This document shows, one piece after another, positions 27,384 through 36,459 of a stretch of DNA of 64,000 nucleotides. Position 1 is the stretch's first letter. Every line of letters starts with the position of its first letter. Below the pieces are notes generated by a model that was given only the letters and a program-made list of their open reading frames with translations, was not told where the DNA came from and did not search any database. The translations under genes and the position numbers were made by a program. This DNA comes from Mesorhizobium loti CJ3sym (lineage in GTDB: Bacteria > Pseudomonadota > Alphaproteobacteria > Rhizobiales > Rhizobiaceae), in NCBI RefSeq assembly GCF_000472785.1, contig NZ_AXAL01000001.1, positions 121,070 through 185,069 on the forward strand, written 5' to 3'.

Positions 27384-28151
27384 TCAAAGCGGATGTTCAG
27401 CATAAAACTCCAGCACGCGTTGCTTGAAGGTCTTGTCGCCGACCGCCAGCATATGGTCGCGTCCTTCGATGTGAAAAGCCCTGGCGTTGGGCATCAAGGC
27501 CGCAAGCTCGTCGGGCGAGCCGCCGATATCGTCCGTGGTGCCGACGGCGACGAGCGTCGGTTGAGCGATGCGGGCGATGTCGTCCTCATCAAGCAACTCC
27601 CGCGATTTTGCAATGCAGGCGGCAAGTGCCCGGCGATCACTGTGGGTCTGATCGGCAAAGGCGCGAAAAGAGCGCCCGCGCGGATGGGTCGTCGTGGCCG
27701 GATCGTCGGCAAGGAGGGTCGCCGCGATCGGATCCCAATCGCCGACGCCGTCGATCATGCCGATGCCGAGGCCGCCAAAGACCAGCGTCGCCACCTTGTC
27801 GGGATCGGACAGCGCCAGGAACGCCGCAATGCGCGCGCCCATCGAATAGCCCATGACATGGGCGCGCTCGATGCTGAGATGATCTAGCAAGGCGGCCGCG
27901 TCCGAAGCCATTTTCGCGGGTGTGTAATCGGCCTCGTCGTAGCTCTTCGACGACGAGCCATGGCCGCGATTGTCGAAGGCGATGGCGCGATAGCCGGCAT
28001 CGTTGAGCGTCTTGAACCAGCCGGGCGATACCCAGTTGACGTAGTGGCTCGAGGCGAAGCCGTGGATCATGAGTACAGGATCGCCTAAGCCCGATGCCGG
28101 CTGGCGGTCGAGGAAGGCTAGATCGAAGCCATCATGGGAAAAGAACTGCAT
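27384..28151 (-). CDS. Alpha/beta-fold hydrolase
   Basis: 255 aa. Oxyanion region LMIHGFASSHYVNW, nucleophile elbow GYSMGARIAAFLAL, and the C-terminal His in EGRDHMLAVGDK. Size and layout are those of small esterases or lactonases. Substrate unknown. It follows the DUF192 gene by 18 bp and is probably co-transcribed with it. Confidence 0.88.
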   Translation of the reverse strand: MQFFSHDGFDLAFLDRQPASGLGDPVLMIHGFASSHYVNWVSPGWFKTLNDAGYRAIAFDNRGHGSSSKSYDEADYTPAKMASDAAALLDHLSIERAHVMGYSMGARIAAFLALSDPDKVATLVFGGLGIGMIDGVGDWDPIAATLLADDPATTTHPRGRSFRAFADQTHSDRRALAACIAKSRELLDEDDIARIAQPTLVAVGTTDDIGGSPDELAALMPNARAFHIEGRDHMLAVGDKTFKQRVLEFYAEHPL

Positions 28152-28169
28152 CGGCAGGTTAGTTCGCGC

Positions 28170-28733
28170 TCAGTTGGAATTGACGTTTGGAGAATCACCT
28201 TTGTCCGCTGGTGGCATTCCGGGGCCAGATACCGTGCCGACGGCCGGATGGCGCAGCAGATCGTCATACTCGATGCCATTCTTGGCGGCGGTGCCAGCCT
28301 TGAGCTCGAGCACGAAGCGCACCGGTACACCCGGCGAAATGACGGCCTCGGATTGCGGTTCGCCATGCTTGACCGCCCGGATCTTGCCATCCTGACCGAT
28401 AAAAATAAGATCAAGCGGCATCGGTGTGTTCTTCATCCAGAAACTGACCTGCTGCGGTATCTCAAAGACGAACAGCATGCCGTGGTCATCCGCCATGTCG
28501 TCGCGAAACATCAGGCCAGCCTCGCGCTCCGGTTCGGTATCCGCGATCTCAATGGAAAAAGAGCGATTGCCGTTCTTCGTCGCCACGACCAATGGCGTCG
28601 GATCGACCGGAAGAATCATTGCCCGGCTGTCGGCCGCGCTTGGAACCTGGAAATAGAAGAAGGCGCTTGCTGCTACGATGACGGCAGCAATGGCGCACAT
28701 TATGCCCGCCGTCAGCCAATTCCTGTGAGCCAT
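28170..28733 (-). CDS. DUF192 domain exported protein
   Basis: 187 aa. A membrane or signal segment (residues 8-30, GIMCAIAAVIVAASAFFYF) precedes the DUF192 domain with FSIEIADTEPEREAGLMFRDDMADDHGMLFVF, FWMKNTPMPLDLIFIGQDG and FVLELKAGTAAKNGI. DUF192 proteins are small extracytoplasmic beta-barrels of uncertain role. Confidence 0.9.
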   Translation of the reverse strand: MAHRNWLTAGIMCAIAAVIVAASAFFYFQVPSAADSRAMILPVDPTPLVVATKNGNRSFSIEIADTEPEREAGLMFRDDMADDHGMLFVFEIPQQVSFWMKNTPMPLDLIFIGQDGKIRAVKHGEPQSEAVISPGVPVRFVLELKAGTAAKNGIEYDDLLRHPAVGTVSGPGMPPADKGDSPNVNSN

Positions 28734-28760
28734 GTAAAATCCTCGACCAAAATCGTCCTA

Positions 28761-28809
28761 GACCATGATCCCCAAAAGGGGAACCCGGTTCTCACTTGAG
28801 ATCATGGTC
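28761..28809. repeat. Rhizobial intergenic palindromic repeat
   Basis: Outer arms GACCATGATC and GATCATGGTC with inner CCCCAAAAGGGG form a 49-bp palindrome like the element at 16812. It sits between the 5' side of the DUF192 gene and the 3' side of the cold-shock gene. Confidence 0.6.
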
Positions 28810-28831
28810 AAACAATGAGGAGGTGGAGGAG

Positions 28832-28854
28832 CCATCCCGATTTTACCGGGATGG
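28832..28854 (-). terminator. Hairpin after double cold-shock gene
   Basis: CCATCCCG/CGGGATGG stem with a 7-nt loop, 8 bp past the stop of the minus-strand cold-shock gene. It lacks a T-run, so efficiency is uncertain. Confidence 0.45.
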
Positions 28855-28862
28855 ACAAAGCC

Positions 28863-29456
28863 CTAATGCGAGACCGGCAAGGTGCCCATATCGGGGTGAA
28901 TTTCGGCGGCCATAAGGCCTTTGTCACCGCGCCCGAACCGAACAAGCACAACCTGCCCCGGCCGAAGCTCGGTGATGCCATAGCGACGCAAGGTCTCCAT
29001 GTGGACGAAAATGTCCTCGGTGCCCTCGCCGCGCGTCAGGAAGCCGAAGCCCTTTGTGCGGTTGAACCACTTCACCAAAGCGCGCTCGAGCCCGCTTTCC
29101 GGCGTCACCGCGACATGGGTGCGCTGTTCCTGCATTTCCGCGGGATGGACGGCGGTGGTGATATCCATCGAAAGCACACGGAAGGCCTGCAGCCCGCGAT
29201 CGCCCTGCTTGACAAGACAGACCACACGCGCGCCTTCCAGGGCTGTCTGGAAGCCGTCCCGCCGAAGACATGTCACATGGAGGAGGATATCGCCCGAGAT
29301 ACCATCATCGGGAAGAATGAACCCATAGCCCTTGGCTACATCGAACCACTTGATGGCGCCGGCAATTTCTGCAAGGTCGGCATCGCCGCCTTCGTCGCGC
29401 GCCAAGGCGTCGCCAAGGGTTCCGGCCCGCCCCGTCAAAGAGGCCTTTTCCCCCAT
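28863..29456 (-). CDS. Protein with two cold-shock domains
   Basis: 197 aa from ATG 29456, set by GGGGGC upstream; the frame is open to 29534. Two CSDs joined by a 20-residue linker: the first has [18 protein letters not shown] (residues about 35-100), the second has [26 protein letters not shown] (about 125-190). RNP1-like KGYGFI and KGFGFL motifs bind single-stranded RNA or DNA. Two-CSD proteins are common in Rhizobiales, next to the single-domain CspA type. Confidence 0.92.
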   Translation of the reverse strand: MGEKASLTGRAGTLGDALARDEGGDADLAEIAGAIKWFDVAKGYGFILPDDGISGDILLHVTCLRRDGFQTALEGARVVCLVKQGDRGLQAFRVLSMDITTAVHPAEMQEQRTHVAVTPESGLERALVKWFNRTKGFGFLTRGEGTEDIFVHMETLRRYGITELRPGQVVLVRFGRGDKGLMAAEIHPDMGTLPVSH

Positions 29457-29673
29457 AAGAATGCCCCCTTTTTTCAAGAACACCGCAACTGATTCTTGAC
29501 ACCAGATTAACACCGCGGCTTCCGGTGTGTGCAAGACCTTCCCTGCCTTTTTTCACGGTTCATTGCGCGAATGCCGGATTTGTTCTTTGCCGGCATCGCC
29601 TGCCGCCTGAGATTGCCCTTTCGCCAGGCCGACCCTATGTTGCGCCGCAGCCCAACGACCTCAGGAAAATCAC

Positions 29674-30114
29674 ATGCGCTATCTGCACACCATGGTCCGC
29701 GTCGCCGATGTCGATGCCTCGCTCGATTTCTACTGCAACAAGCTCGGGCTGAAGGAGGTCCGCCGCTACGAAAACGAGCAGGGCCGCTTCACGCTGATCT
29801 TCCTCGCGGCTTCTGAAGACGAGCAAAGTGGCATCGCCGACAAGGCACCGCTGATCGAACTGACCTACAACTGGGATCCTGAAGACTACAAGGGCGGCCG
29901 CAATTTCGGCCACCTCGCCTATGAGGTCGACGACATCTACGCCACCTGCCAGCATCTGATGGACAAGGGCGTCGTCATCAACCGGCCGCCGCGCGACGGC
30001 AATATGGCCTTCGTCAAATCGCCGGACGGCATCTCGTTCGAGCTGCTGCAGAAGGGACCGGCAAAGCCCAAGGCCGAGCCCTGGGCCTCAATGCCGAACA
30101 CCGGCACCTGGTAG
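29674..30114 (+). CDS. gloA: Lactoylglutathione lyase (glyoxalase I)
   Basis: 146 aa. N-terminal [20 protein letters not shown], the central [11 protein letters not shown] and C-terminal [17 protein letters not shown] correspond to the metal-binding halves of glyoxalase I (His and Glu ligands). It isomerises the methylglyoxal-glutathione hemithioacetal to S-lactoylglutathione. Confidence 0.88.
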   Translation: MRYLHTMVRVADVDASLDFYCNKLGLKEVRRYENEQGRFTLIFLAASEDEQSGIADKAPLIELTYNWDPEDYKGGRNFGHLAYEVDDIYATCQHLMDKGVVINRPPRDGNMAFVKSPDGISFELLQKGPAKPKAEPWASMPNTGTW

Positions 30115-30247
30115 CGATCACGCCATCTTGAGCAAGGCGGCCGCGCGGACAAGCCGGCCGCCTTTGCCGTTCTGATCGACGGCACCTATCTACCTGCCTG
30201 ACGCGTCAGCCAGGCAAAGCCAGCGCCCCGTCCAGGAGAATTCATTC

Positions 30248-30535
30248 ATGCCGACCAGCCGTGCCGATGTCGCCACCGAACATGCCAGCCGCTATCTGCA
30301 GCAGCTGTGCAAGCACTGGGCGCACAAATTTCCCGTCGAATTCGACCCCACCCGTGGCACGATCGATCTTTCGCTCGGCCGCACGGTCATGGATGCCGAT
30401 GCGAGCACACTGCACATCACGGTGTCGACCGACGAAGCCGGGTCGATCGAGCGACTGGAAAGCGTCGTCGCCGACCACATCAAGCGCTTTGCTTTCCGCG
30501 AGGAACTCACCTTCGACTGGAAGCCAGCGGCGTAA
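30248..30535 (+). CDS. DUF2218 family protein
   Basis: 95 aa. Full-length DUF2218 pattern: RADVATEHASRYLQQLCKHW, then HKFPVEFD and LESVVADHIKRFAFREELTFDW. Members accompany siderophore-related or unknown genes; no function is assigned. An AGGAGAA ribosome-binding site precedes ATG 30248. Convergent with the DUF1697 gene 5 bp away. Confidence 0.85.
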   Translation: MPTSRADVATEHASRYLQQLCKHWAHKFPVEFDPTRGTIDLSLGRTVMDADASTLHITVSTDEAGSIERLESVVADHIKRFAFREELTFDWKPAA

Positions 30536-30540
30536 TCGGC

Positions 30541-31095
30541 CTATTTCTGATCGGCCTGATCGGCCATCTCCAGCAGCGCCAGCGCCGAGCGCCAGTTTCG
30601 TGCAGTGCCAGGCACCTTCAGAACGCGCGGAATGAGGTTAGCAAACACGGATTTGCCGAGCCCGTCCGGCGCATGCAAGTAGAGCACGTCGCCCTTAACC
30701 TCGAAGCGCTCGGGGCCGGTGCATTTTTCGGTCAGCCGCGCCACCTCATCGGTGGTCGGTTCACGCTCCAGCGCATAGGCGTGGAGCTTGGTGTGGTCTG
30801 CGGCCGCTTCCGGATAGGGATTTTCGCACACCAGCCGTTCGAACCAGGAAAGATCGCGCACCATGATGCGCGAATGAAAACCCCATTTCTTCTCGAAGGC
30901 CGCTTCGATCTGTTTGGTCAGCGCGGCCGCGTCGCCCTTGCCGGCCCGGAACACTGCATTGCCGCTCTGCACATAGGTGGCGACATCGGAAAAGCCGAGA
31001 TCCTCGAAGAACGACCGCAACTCCGCCATCTTGACGATGCGGTTGCCGCCGACATTGATGCCGGAGAACAGGGCGATGAAGACTTTCCCGCTCAT
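30541..31095 (-). CDS. DUF1697 domain protein
   Basis: 184 aa. Family pattern FIALFSGINVGGNRIVKMAEL, YVQSGNAVFR and the central ERLVCENPYPEAA. DUF1697 proteins are widespread small soluble proteins without known function. The start overlaps the ilvA stop by 4 bp (ATGA), so translation is coupled. Confidence 0.9.
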   Translation of the reverse strand: MSGKVFIALFSGINVGGNRIVKMAELRSFFEDLGFSDVATYVQSGNAVFRAGKGDAAALTKQIEAAFEKKWGFHSRIMVRDLSWFERLVCENPYPEAAADHTKLHAYALEREPTTDEVARLTEKCTGPERFEVKGDVLYLHAPDGLGKSVFANLIPRVLKVPGTARNWRSALALLEMADQADQK

Positions 31096-32348
31096 ATGAT
31101 GAACCCGGCCAATGTCTCGTTGTCGGTGATATCCTGATACTGGACGCCCTCGGCCTCGAAATTCGCCCTGAGCAAATCGAAATTGCGGCGGTCCTTAGTT
31201 TCGATGCCGATCAGCACCGAGCCGAAATTGCGCGCCGATTTCTTCAGATATTCGAAGCGAGCAATGTCGTCGTCCGGGCCCAGCATTTCGAGGAAGTCGC
31301 GCAGCGCGCCCGGCCGCTGCGGAAAGCGGATGATGAAGTACTTCTTCAGACCCTCGAAGCGCAGCGCCCGTTCCTTGACATCCGGCAGCCGCTCGAAATC
31401 GAAATTGCCGCCTGAAACCACGGCGACAATGGTCTTGCCGCGGATCTCCTTCCTGGAAAAGTCCTTGAGCGCGTCGATGGCCAGCGCGCCGGCCGGCTCG
31501 AGCACGACGCCTTCGATGTTGAGCATCTCGATCATCGTCGCGCAGAGCCGGTTTTCCGGGATCAGCCGCACCGTGTCGGCGGCGAATTCCTTGAGGTATC
31601 GCAAGGGTTCGCGGCCGATCTCGGCCACCGCCGCGCCGTCGACGAAATTGTCGACCTTGGCGAGCTTCAACCGTTTTCCGGCCGCAAGGCTGTCATGCAG
31701 GCTCGGCGCGCCGGCCGGCTCGCAGAAGACGAAACGCGCGTCCCGGCCCTGATCGGCGAAAAAATGGGTGACGCCGGCGGCGAGCCCGCCGCCGCCGACC
31801 GGCAGCATGATGATGTCGGGCATGCGCGCGCCCGGCATCTGGTCCGAGATCTCATAGGCGACCGTCGCCTGCCCCTCGATGATGTCCTTGTGGTCGAAGG
31901 GCGGCACCATGTGGGCACCGGAGCTTTCGGTGAATTCGAAGGCGGCGCGATAGCAGTCGTCGAAGAAGTCGCCGATCAGCCTGATCTCGACGAACTCGCC
32001 GCCGAACAGCCTGGTCTTGTCGATCTTCTGCTGCGGCGTCGTCACCGGCATGAACACCACGCCCTTCTTGCCGAAATGGCGGCAGACGAAGGCAAAACCC
32101 TGCGCATGGTTGCCGGCCGAGGCGCAGACGAACAGTTCGGCCTGGTTGCCGGCGGCAAGCGCCTTGCGGAAGAAATTGAAGGCACCGCGAATCTTGTAGG
32201 AACGCACCGGGCTCAAATCCTCACGCTTCAACAGCACCCGGGCGCCCGTCTTTTTCGACAGATAGTCGTTTTCCTGCAGCGGCGTTTCCGGAAAGATCTG
32301 GCGGATCGCGGCGGCAGCGGTAGCGACGCGCGAGGAAAAATTGGTCAT
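31092..32348 (-). CDS. ilvA: Threonine ammonia-lyase (biosynthetic-type)
   Basis: 418 aa. PLP lysine in SPVRSYKIRGAFNFF, phosphate loop VGGGGLAAGV, and ASAGNHAQGFAF. A C-terminal ACT-like domain (KYFIIRFPQRPGALRDFLEMLG) is present, as in the IlvA1 type that adds one such domain. It deaminates threonine to 2-oxobutanoate for isoleucine synthesis and is expected to be inhibited by isoleucine. It is divergent from the M24 gene with a 200-bp intergenic region. Confidence 0.93.
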   Translation of the reverse strand: MTNFSSRVATAAAAIRQIFPETPLQENDYLSKKTGARVLLKREDLSPVRSYKIRGAFNFFRKALAAGNQAELFVCASAGNHAQGFAFVCRHFGKKGVVFMPVTTPQQKIDKTRLFGGEFVEIRLIGDFFDDCYRAAFEFTESSGAHMVPPFDHKDIIEGQATVAYEISDQMPGARMPDIIMLPVGGGGLAAGVTHFFADQGRDARFVFCEPAGAPSLHDSLAAGKRLKLAKVDNFVDGAAVAEIGREPLRYLKEFAADTVRLIPENRLCATMIEMLNIEGVVLEPAGALAIDALKDFSRKEIRGKTIVAVVSGGNFDFERLPDVKERALRFEGLKKYFIIRFPQRPGALRDFLEMLGPDDDIARFEYLKKSARNFGSVLIGIETKDRRNFDLLRANFEAEGVQYQDITDNETLAGFII

Positions 32349-32550
32349 CGGAAAGTCACCTTGTGCCGCATGTCTGCGCGGACCCTGTCATCAACCTTGC
32401 GCACAGAGAGTCTGTCAGTTGCATCCTGACCTCGCGCAGCCGATCCTGCCTATTGCATATCTGGCCCCGCAACGCCATTGTCCGGCCATCCATGCCCCTC
32501 CCGCAAAGGGCATTCGAAGAATCGTTGCAAGCACTTGGGGGCGTTTGTTC

Positions 32551-33954
32551 ATGCCTGTCGCATCGGTCGGCCTGAAATTCATGGCGCTGCCGGAATTCGG
32601 CGAACCGACGGTGATGCCGCTGGTTGCCCGGAATACCCATGAGGCGCGCATCGAGGCGCTGACCGCGCGGGGCGCCAAGGCCGGCTTCGATGGCTTCGCC
32701 ATCTATGGCGACCGCGAACACGCGGCCAATGTCGCCTATCTCTCAGGCTACGATCCGCGCTTCGAGGAGACATTGCTGGTCATCGTTCCGGGCCGGCAGC
32801 CAAGACTTCTCGTCGGCAATGAGGGCTGGGGCTATGCCGAACTCTGCAACGGCCCCTACGAGCGCGTGCTCTACCAGACGTTCTCGTTGCCGGCGCAGCC
32901 GCGTGACCGCTCGGACGCACTGCCCGACATCCTTGCCGCCTGCGGCCTGAAGCCCGGCCACAGGATCGGCGCCATCGGCTGGAAGCCCTTTGGCGCCGGC
33001 GACGCCGGCTTCGATGAGACGACGCTCGACCTGCCCTCCTTCATTGCCGATACGTTGCGCGCTTTCGTCGGCGACAAGGGCGCGGTCGTCAATGCCGCCA
33101 ATCTGCTGATGAACCCCACCGACGGCCTGCGCGCCATCAACGAGGCGGACCAACTGGCTGCCTTCGAGTTCGCCGCGACCTTCACCTCGCAAGGGTTGCG
33201 CAATGTGCTGCGAGGTATCGAGCCCGGGATGACCGAACTGCAGGCGGCGCGGCTGATGGGCATGAACGGCCTGCCGCATGGCTGTCACCCGATGCTGTCG
33301 GCGGGAAAGCGCGCCGCCTATGGCCTGCCCAGTCCTCGCCTCGATGTGATCAAGCGCGGCGACCCGATCACCATGGCCTATGGCATCCAGGGCGCGCTCA
33401 ATGCCCGTGCCGGCTTCCTGGCCGAGGATGCCTCCGAGCTGCCTCCTGCCATCCGCGACTATGTCGAAAAGCTGGTCGCGCCCTATTTCGCCGCGGTTGT
33501 CGACTGGTATGAGGCGATCGGTATCGGCACCACGGGCGGCGCTTTGTGGAAGGCGGTGCATGACCGCATCGGCGACCCGTTCTTTGGCGTCTCGCTCAAT
33601 CCCGGCCATCTCGTCCATATCGACGAGTGGATGCATTCGCCGGTGTTTTCCGGCTCCGGCATCAAGCTGAAATCCGGCATGGCATTGCAGGTCGACATCA
33701 TTCCGGCGACCGGCAGCGACTATTTCACCACCAACATCGAGGACGGCATCGCACTCGCCGACGAGGTGCTGCGCGAGGAGATCGCGGCACGCCATCCCGA
33801 GGCCTGGAACCGCATCGAAGCGCGCCGCGCATTCATGGCGGACGTGCTCGGCATCCGCCTCAAGCCGGAGATGCTGCCCTTCTCCAACATTCCGGCGTTT
33901 CTCCCGCCATTCTGGCTTTCGCGCAACAGTGCGATGGCTGTGACCAGCCGCTGA
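32551..33954 (+). CDS. M24 (creatinase/aminopeptidase P fold) family protein, metal ligands absent
   Basis: 467 aa from ATG 32551; ATG 32581 (MALPEFGEPT) is equally possible. The N-terminal creatinase-like domain (residues about 20-190) and the C-terminal pita-bread domain are recognisable (GMTELQAARLMGM; GMALQVDIIPA). The two metal-binding aspartates expected after KRGDPITMAYG and in GALNARAGF are missing, and the Glu of the usual EPG motif is replaced in VDIIP. It may be a metal-free creatinase-type hydrolase or an inactive homologue. Confidence 0.8.
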   Translation: MPVASVGLKFMALPEFGEPTVMPLVARNTHEARIEALTARGAKAGFDGFAIYGDREHAANVAYLSGYDPRFEETLLVIVPGRQPRLLVGNEGWGYAELCNGPYERVLYQTFSLPAQPRDRSDALPDILAACGLKPGHRIGAIGWKPFGAGDAGFDETTLDLPSFIADTLRAFVGDKGAVVNAANLLMNPTDGLRAINEADQLAAFEFAATFTSQGLRNVLRGIEPGMTELQAARLMGMNGLPHGCHPMLSAGKRAAYGLPSPRLDVIKRGDPITMAYGIQGALNARAGFLAEDASELPPAIRDYVEKLVAPYFAAVVDWYEAIGIGTTGGALWKAVHDRIGDPFFGVSLNPGHLVHIDEWMHSPVFSGSGIKLKSGMALQVDIIPATGSDYFTTNIEDGIALADEVLREEIAARHPEAWNRIEARRAFMADVLGIRLKPEMLPFSNIPAFLPPFWLSRNSAMAVTSR

Positions 33955-34054
33955 CCACATTTCGACCCGATGTGACTTAGTTCTGCCGCACTCTCCCTGT
34001 CCGGGAGGTGTCGCGGGGGTGGATGGGCCATTCGGCCAGAGTTGGAATTTCTAA

Positions 34055-35128
34055 GTGCCTTTGAAGAAGATTTTTATAGTCGTCCTTGCCTTGCTCGTTG
34101 CCGGCTGCGCCGGCCCGCAAACCCAGGAACTGCTTGGCAGCGCTGTCATGTCCGCGCCGGTGACGGAAATCGCTGGCAACCACTCGATCTTCATCGCCAC
34201 GACGCGCAAGAAGTCCGACGATCCCAACAAGGTTTTCGATGGCGAGCGCTCGGCCACGCTAAACTATGCCCGCGTCAACGTCACCGTGCCGGGCATCCAT
34301 CAGACCGGCCAGATCGAGCGGCGCTCGCGCGGCAAGTCGAATGATCCGGCCAAATATTTCATGGCTTCCGAGGTCGTCGGCTACGACGCGCAACCGAAAT
34401 TCTCCAGCGCGCTCAACGCCGATATCGCGGCACGCGGCGGCCGCGTCATGGTCTTCGTGCATGGCTACAACACCGGCTTCGACGATGCCGTCTACCGCCT
34501 GACCCAGCTCGTCCATGATTCCGGCTACCCGGGCACGCCGGTGCTGTTTTCCTGGGCCTCGGGCGCCAGGACCACCGACTATGTCTATGACAAGGAAAGT
34601 GCGAGTGCCGCGCGCGACCAGCTCGAAGTGACGCTGCGGATGCTGGAGCAGTCCGGCGCGCGACGCATCGACATTGTCGCCCATTCGATGGGAACCTGGG
34701 TGACGATGGAAACGCTGCGCCAGATGGCCATCAGCGGCGACCGCGACCTCGGCGGCAAGCTCGGCGATGTGGTGCTGGCCTCGCCCGACATCGATGTCGA
34801 CGTGTTCAAGAGCCAGATGCGCCGCTATGGCAAGCCCGACAAGCCGTTCATTCTGCTGTTGTCTGACGACGACCGCGCGCTCAGGCTCTCCGGCCTGATC
34901 GCCGGTTCGCGGCCACGCGTCGGCGACTATAAGGATGCCGCCGATCTTGCCTCCTACGGCGTGACGGTCGTCGATCTCTCCAAGGTCAAAGGCACCGACA
35001 GCTTCAACCATACGAAATTCGCCGACAATCCGGCCCTGGTGAAGATGATCGGCCAACGGCTGCGCGAGGATGACGGCTTTGCCAGCGACCGAGATGTGAC
35101 CGACCGTATCAGCCAGCTCGGGCAGTAG
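34055..35128 (+). CDS. DUF900 alpha/beta-hydrolase lipoprotein (copy 1)
   Basis: 357 aa from GTG 34055; a TTG at 34061 is an alternative. Lipobox LLVAGC with C18 predicts membrane anchoring. The hydrolase domain has VFVHGYNTGFDDA, FSWASGARTTDYVYD and the nucleophile S211 in VAHSMGTW; a C-terminal NHTKFADNP may contain the catalytic His. The family (DUF900/PF05990) is of unknown substrate. It is 50% or more identical by eye to the next gene, a tandem duplication. Confidence 0.85.
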   Translation: MPLKKIFIVVLALLVAGCAGPQTQELLGSAVMSAPVTEIAGNHSIFIATTRKKSDDPNKVFDGERSATLNYARVNVTVPGIHQTGQIERRSRGKSNDPAKYFMASEVVGYDAQPKFSSALNADIAARGGRVMVFVHGYNTGFDDAVYRLTQLVHDSGYPGTPVLFSWASGARTTDYVYDKESASAARDQLEVTLRMLEQSGARRIDIVAHSMGTWVTMETLRQMAISGDRDLGGKLGDVVLASPDIDVDVFKSQMRRYGKPDKPFILLLSDDDRALRLSGLIAGSRPRVGDYKDAADLASYGVTVVDLSKVKGTDSFNHTKFADNPALVKMIGQRLREDDGFASDRDVTDRISQLGQ

Positions 35129-35271
35129 ATGCGGTTTGGTGACAGTCGTCTTAGCCATTCACCCTTGCGGACGCCCCGATTCACTTTGAACTGGACCGCG
35201 CCCGGCTCTGGCCTTATCGGAATACCAAGCGACGTCATGTTTTTGACGTCCCCCTTTACGGGAGCCGGCGC

Positions 35272-36435
35272 GTGACCGTGCGTTTGAAGAGTGTCGTCGC
35301 CTTAACCTTCGCTGTGCTGGTCGCCGGCTGCGCCGGAAATACGCACGATCTGCTCAACAAGACGACGGTCGCCGTGCCCGCATCCGCCATCGCTGCCACG
35401 CATGAGATTTTCGTCGCCACGACCCGGCAGAAAGCGACGAAGGATCCGCGCCAGGTGTTCGACGGCGATCGTTCGCTGACCACCAGCTTTGCCCGGGTCG
35501 ATGTCACTGTTCCGAAAAGCCATCAGGTCGGCGCCATCGAGCGCGCCAAGGGCTCAGCCAACAGCAATCCGGCCAAGGATTTCACCGCCAAGGACGTCAC
35601 CTACTACGAAGGCGCGCCGCAATTCGCCAAGGCGGTCGGTGCCGACATTGCCATGCGCGGCGACCGCGCGCTGGTCTTCGTGCATGGCTTCAACAATGGC
35701 TTCGACGACGGTATCTACCGGCTGACGCAGATCGCCCACGACACGAAATATCCGGGCACGCCGGTGCTGTTTTCCTGGGCGTCGAGCGCCAAGACGACCG
35801 GCTACATCTACGACAAGGACAGTGCCAACGCCGCGCGCGACGATCTGGAGGCGACGCTCAGAATGCTCGCCAAGACGCGGGTCAAGAGCATCGACATCAT
35901 CGCTCATTCGATGGGAACCTGGCTGACGATGGAGGCGCTGCGCCAACTCGCCATCACCGGCGACCGCGATCTCGGCGGCAAGCTCGGCTATGTCGTCCTG
36001 GCTTCGCCCGACATCGATGTCGACGTGTTCAAAAAGCAGATGATGCGCTACGGCAAGCCGAACAAGCCGTTTGCCGTGCTGCTTTCAAGCGATGACCGGG
36101 CGCTCAAGCTGTCGTCCATCATCTCGGGTGACAAACCCCGTGTCGGCGACTACGGCAATGCCGCCGATCTCGCCAGCTATGGCGTCTCCGTGGTCGACCT
36201 GTCCAAGATCAAGGGCGGCGACGGTGGCCTCAACCACGCCAAATTCGCCGACAATCCGATCCTGGTGCAGTTGCTCGGCGACCGCCTGCGCACGCCAGCT
36301 GGCCTCGCCTCGGACGAACCCGATCCGGCACAGCTCAACAATCTCGGCCAGGGCCTCGGCAAGGCCGTCGGTTCGGTCGCCGAGGTCGTCATCACCACGC
36401 CATTCAAGGTGCTGACTATCGTCACTGGGGGGTGA
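35272..36435 (+). CDS. DUF900 alpha/beta-hydrolase lipoprotein (copy 2)
   Basis: 387 aa from GTG 35272, with GGGAG upstream. Lipobox VLVAGC with C20, then the same landmarks as copy 1: VFVHGFNNGFDDG, FSWASSAKTTGYIYD, AHSMGTWLTME, HAKFADNP. It has a C-terminal extension of about 35 residues (LNNLGQGLGKAVGSVAEV) absent from copy 1. A GACGTCA...TGACGTC inverted repeat lies in the spacer at 35232-35251. Confidence 0.85.
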   Translation: MTVRLKSVVALTFAVLVAGCAGNTHDLLNKTTVAVPASAIAATHEIFVATTRQKATKDPRQVFDGDRSLTTSFARVDVTVPKSHQVGAIERAKGSANSNPAKDFTAKDVTYYEGAPQFAKAVGADIAMRGDRALVFVHGFNNGFDDGIYRLTQIAHDTKYPGTPVLFSWASSAKTTGYIYDKDSANAARDDLEATLRMLAKTRVKSIDIIAHSMGTWLTMEALRQLAITGDRDLGGKLGYVVLASPDIDVDVFKKQMMRYGKPNKPFAVLLSSDDRALKLSSIISGDKPRVGDYGNAADLASYGVSVVDLSKIKGGDGGLNHAKFADNPILVQLLGDRLRTPAGLASDEPDPAQLNNLGQGLGKAVGSVAEVVITTPFKVLTIVTGG

Positions 36436-36459
36436 GTACCGGACGCTGGGTCGTTGAGC

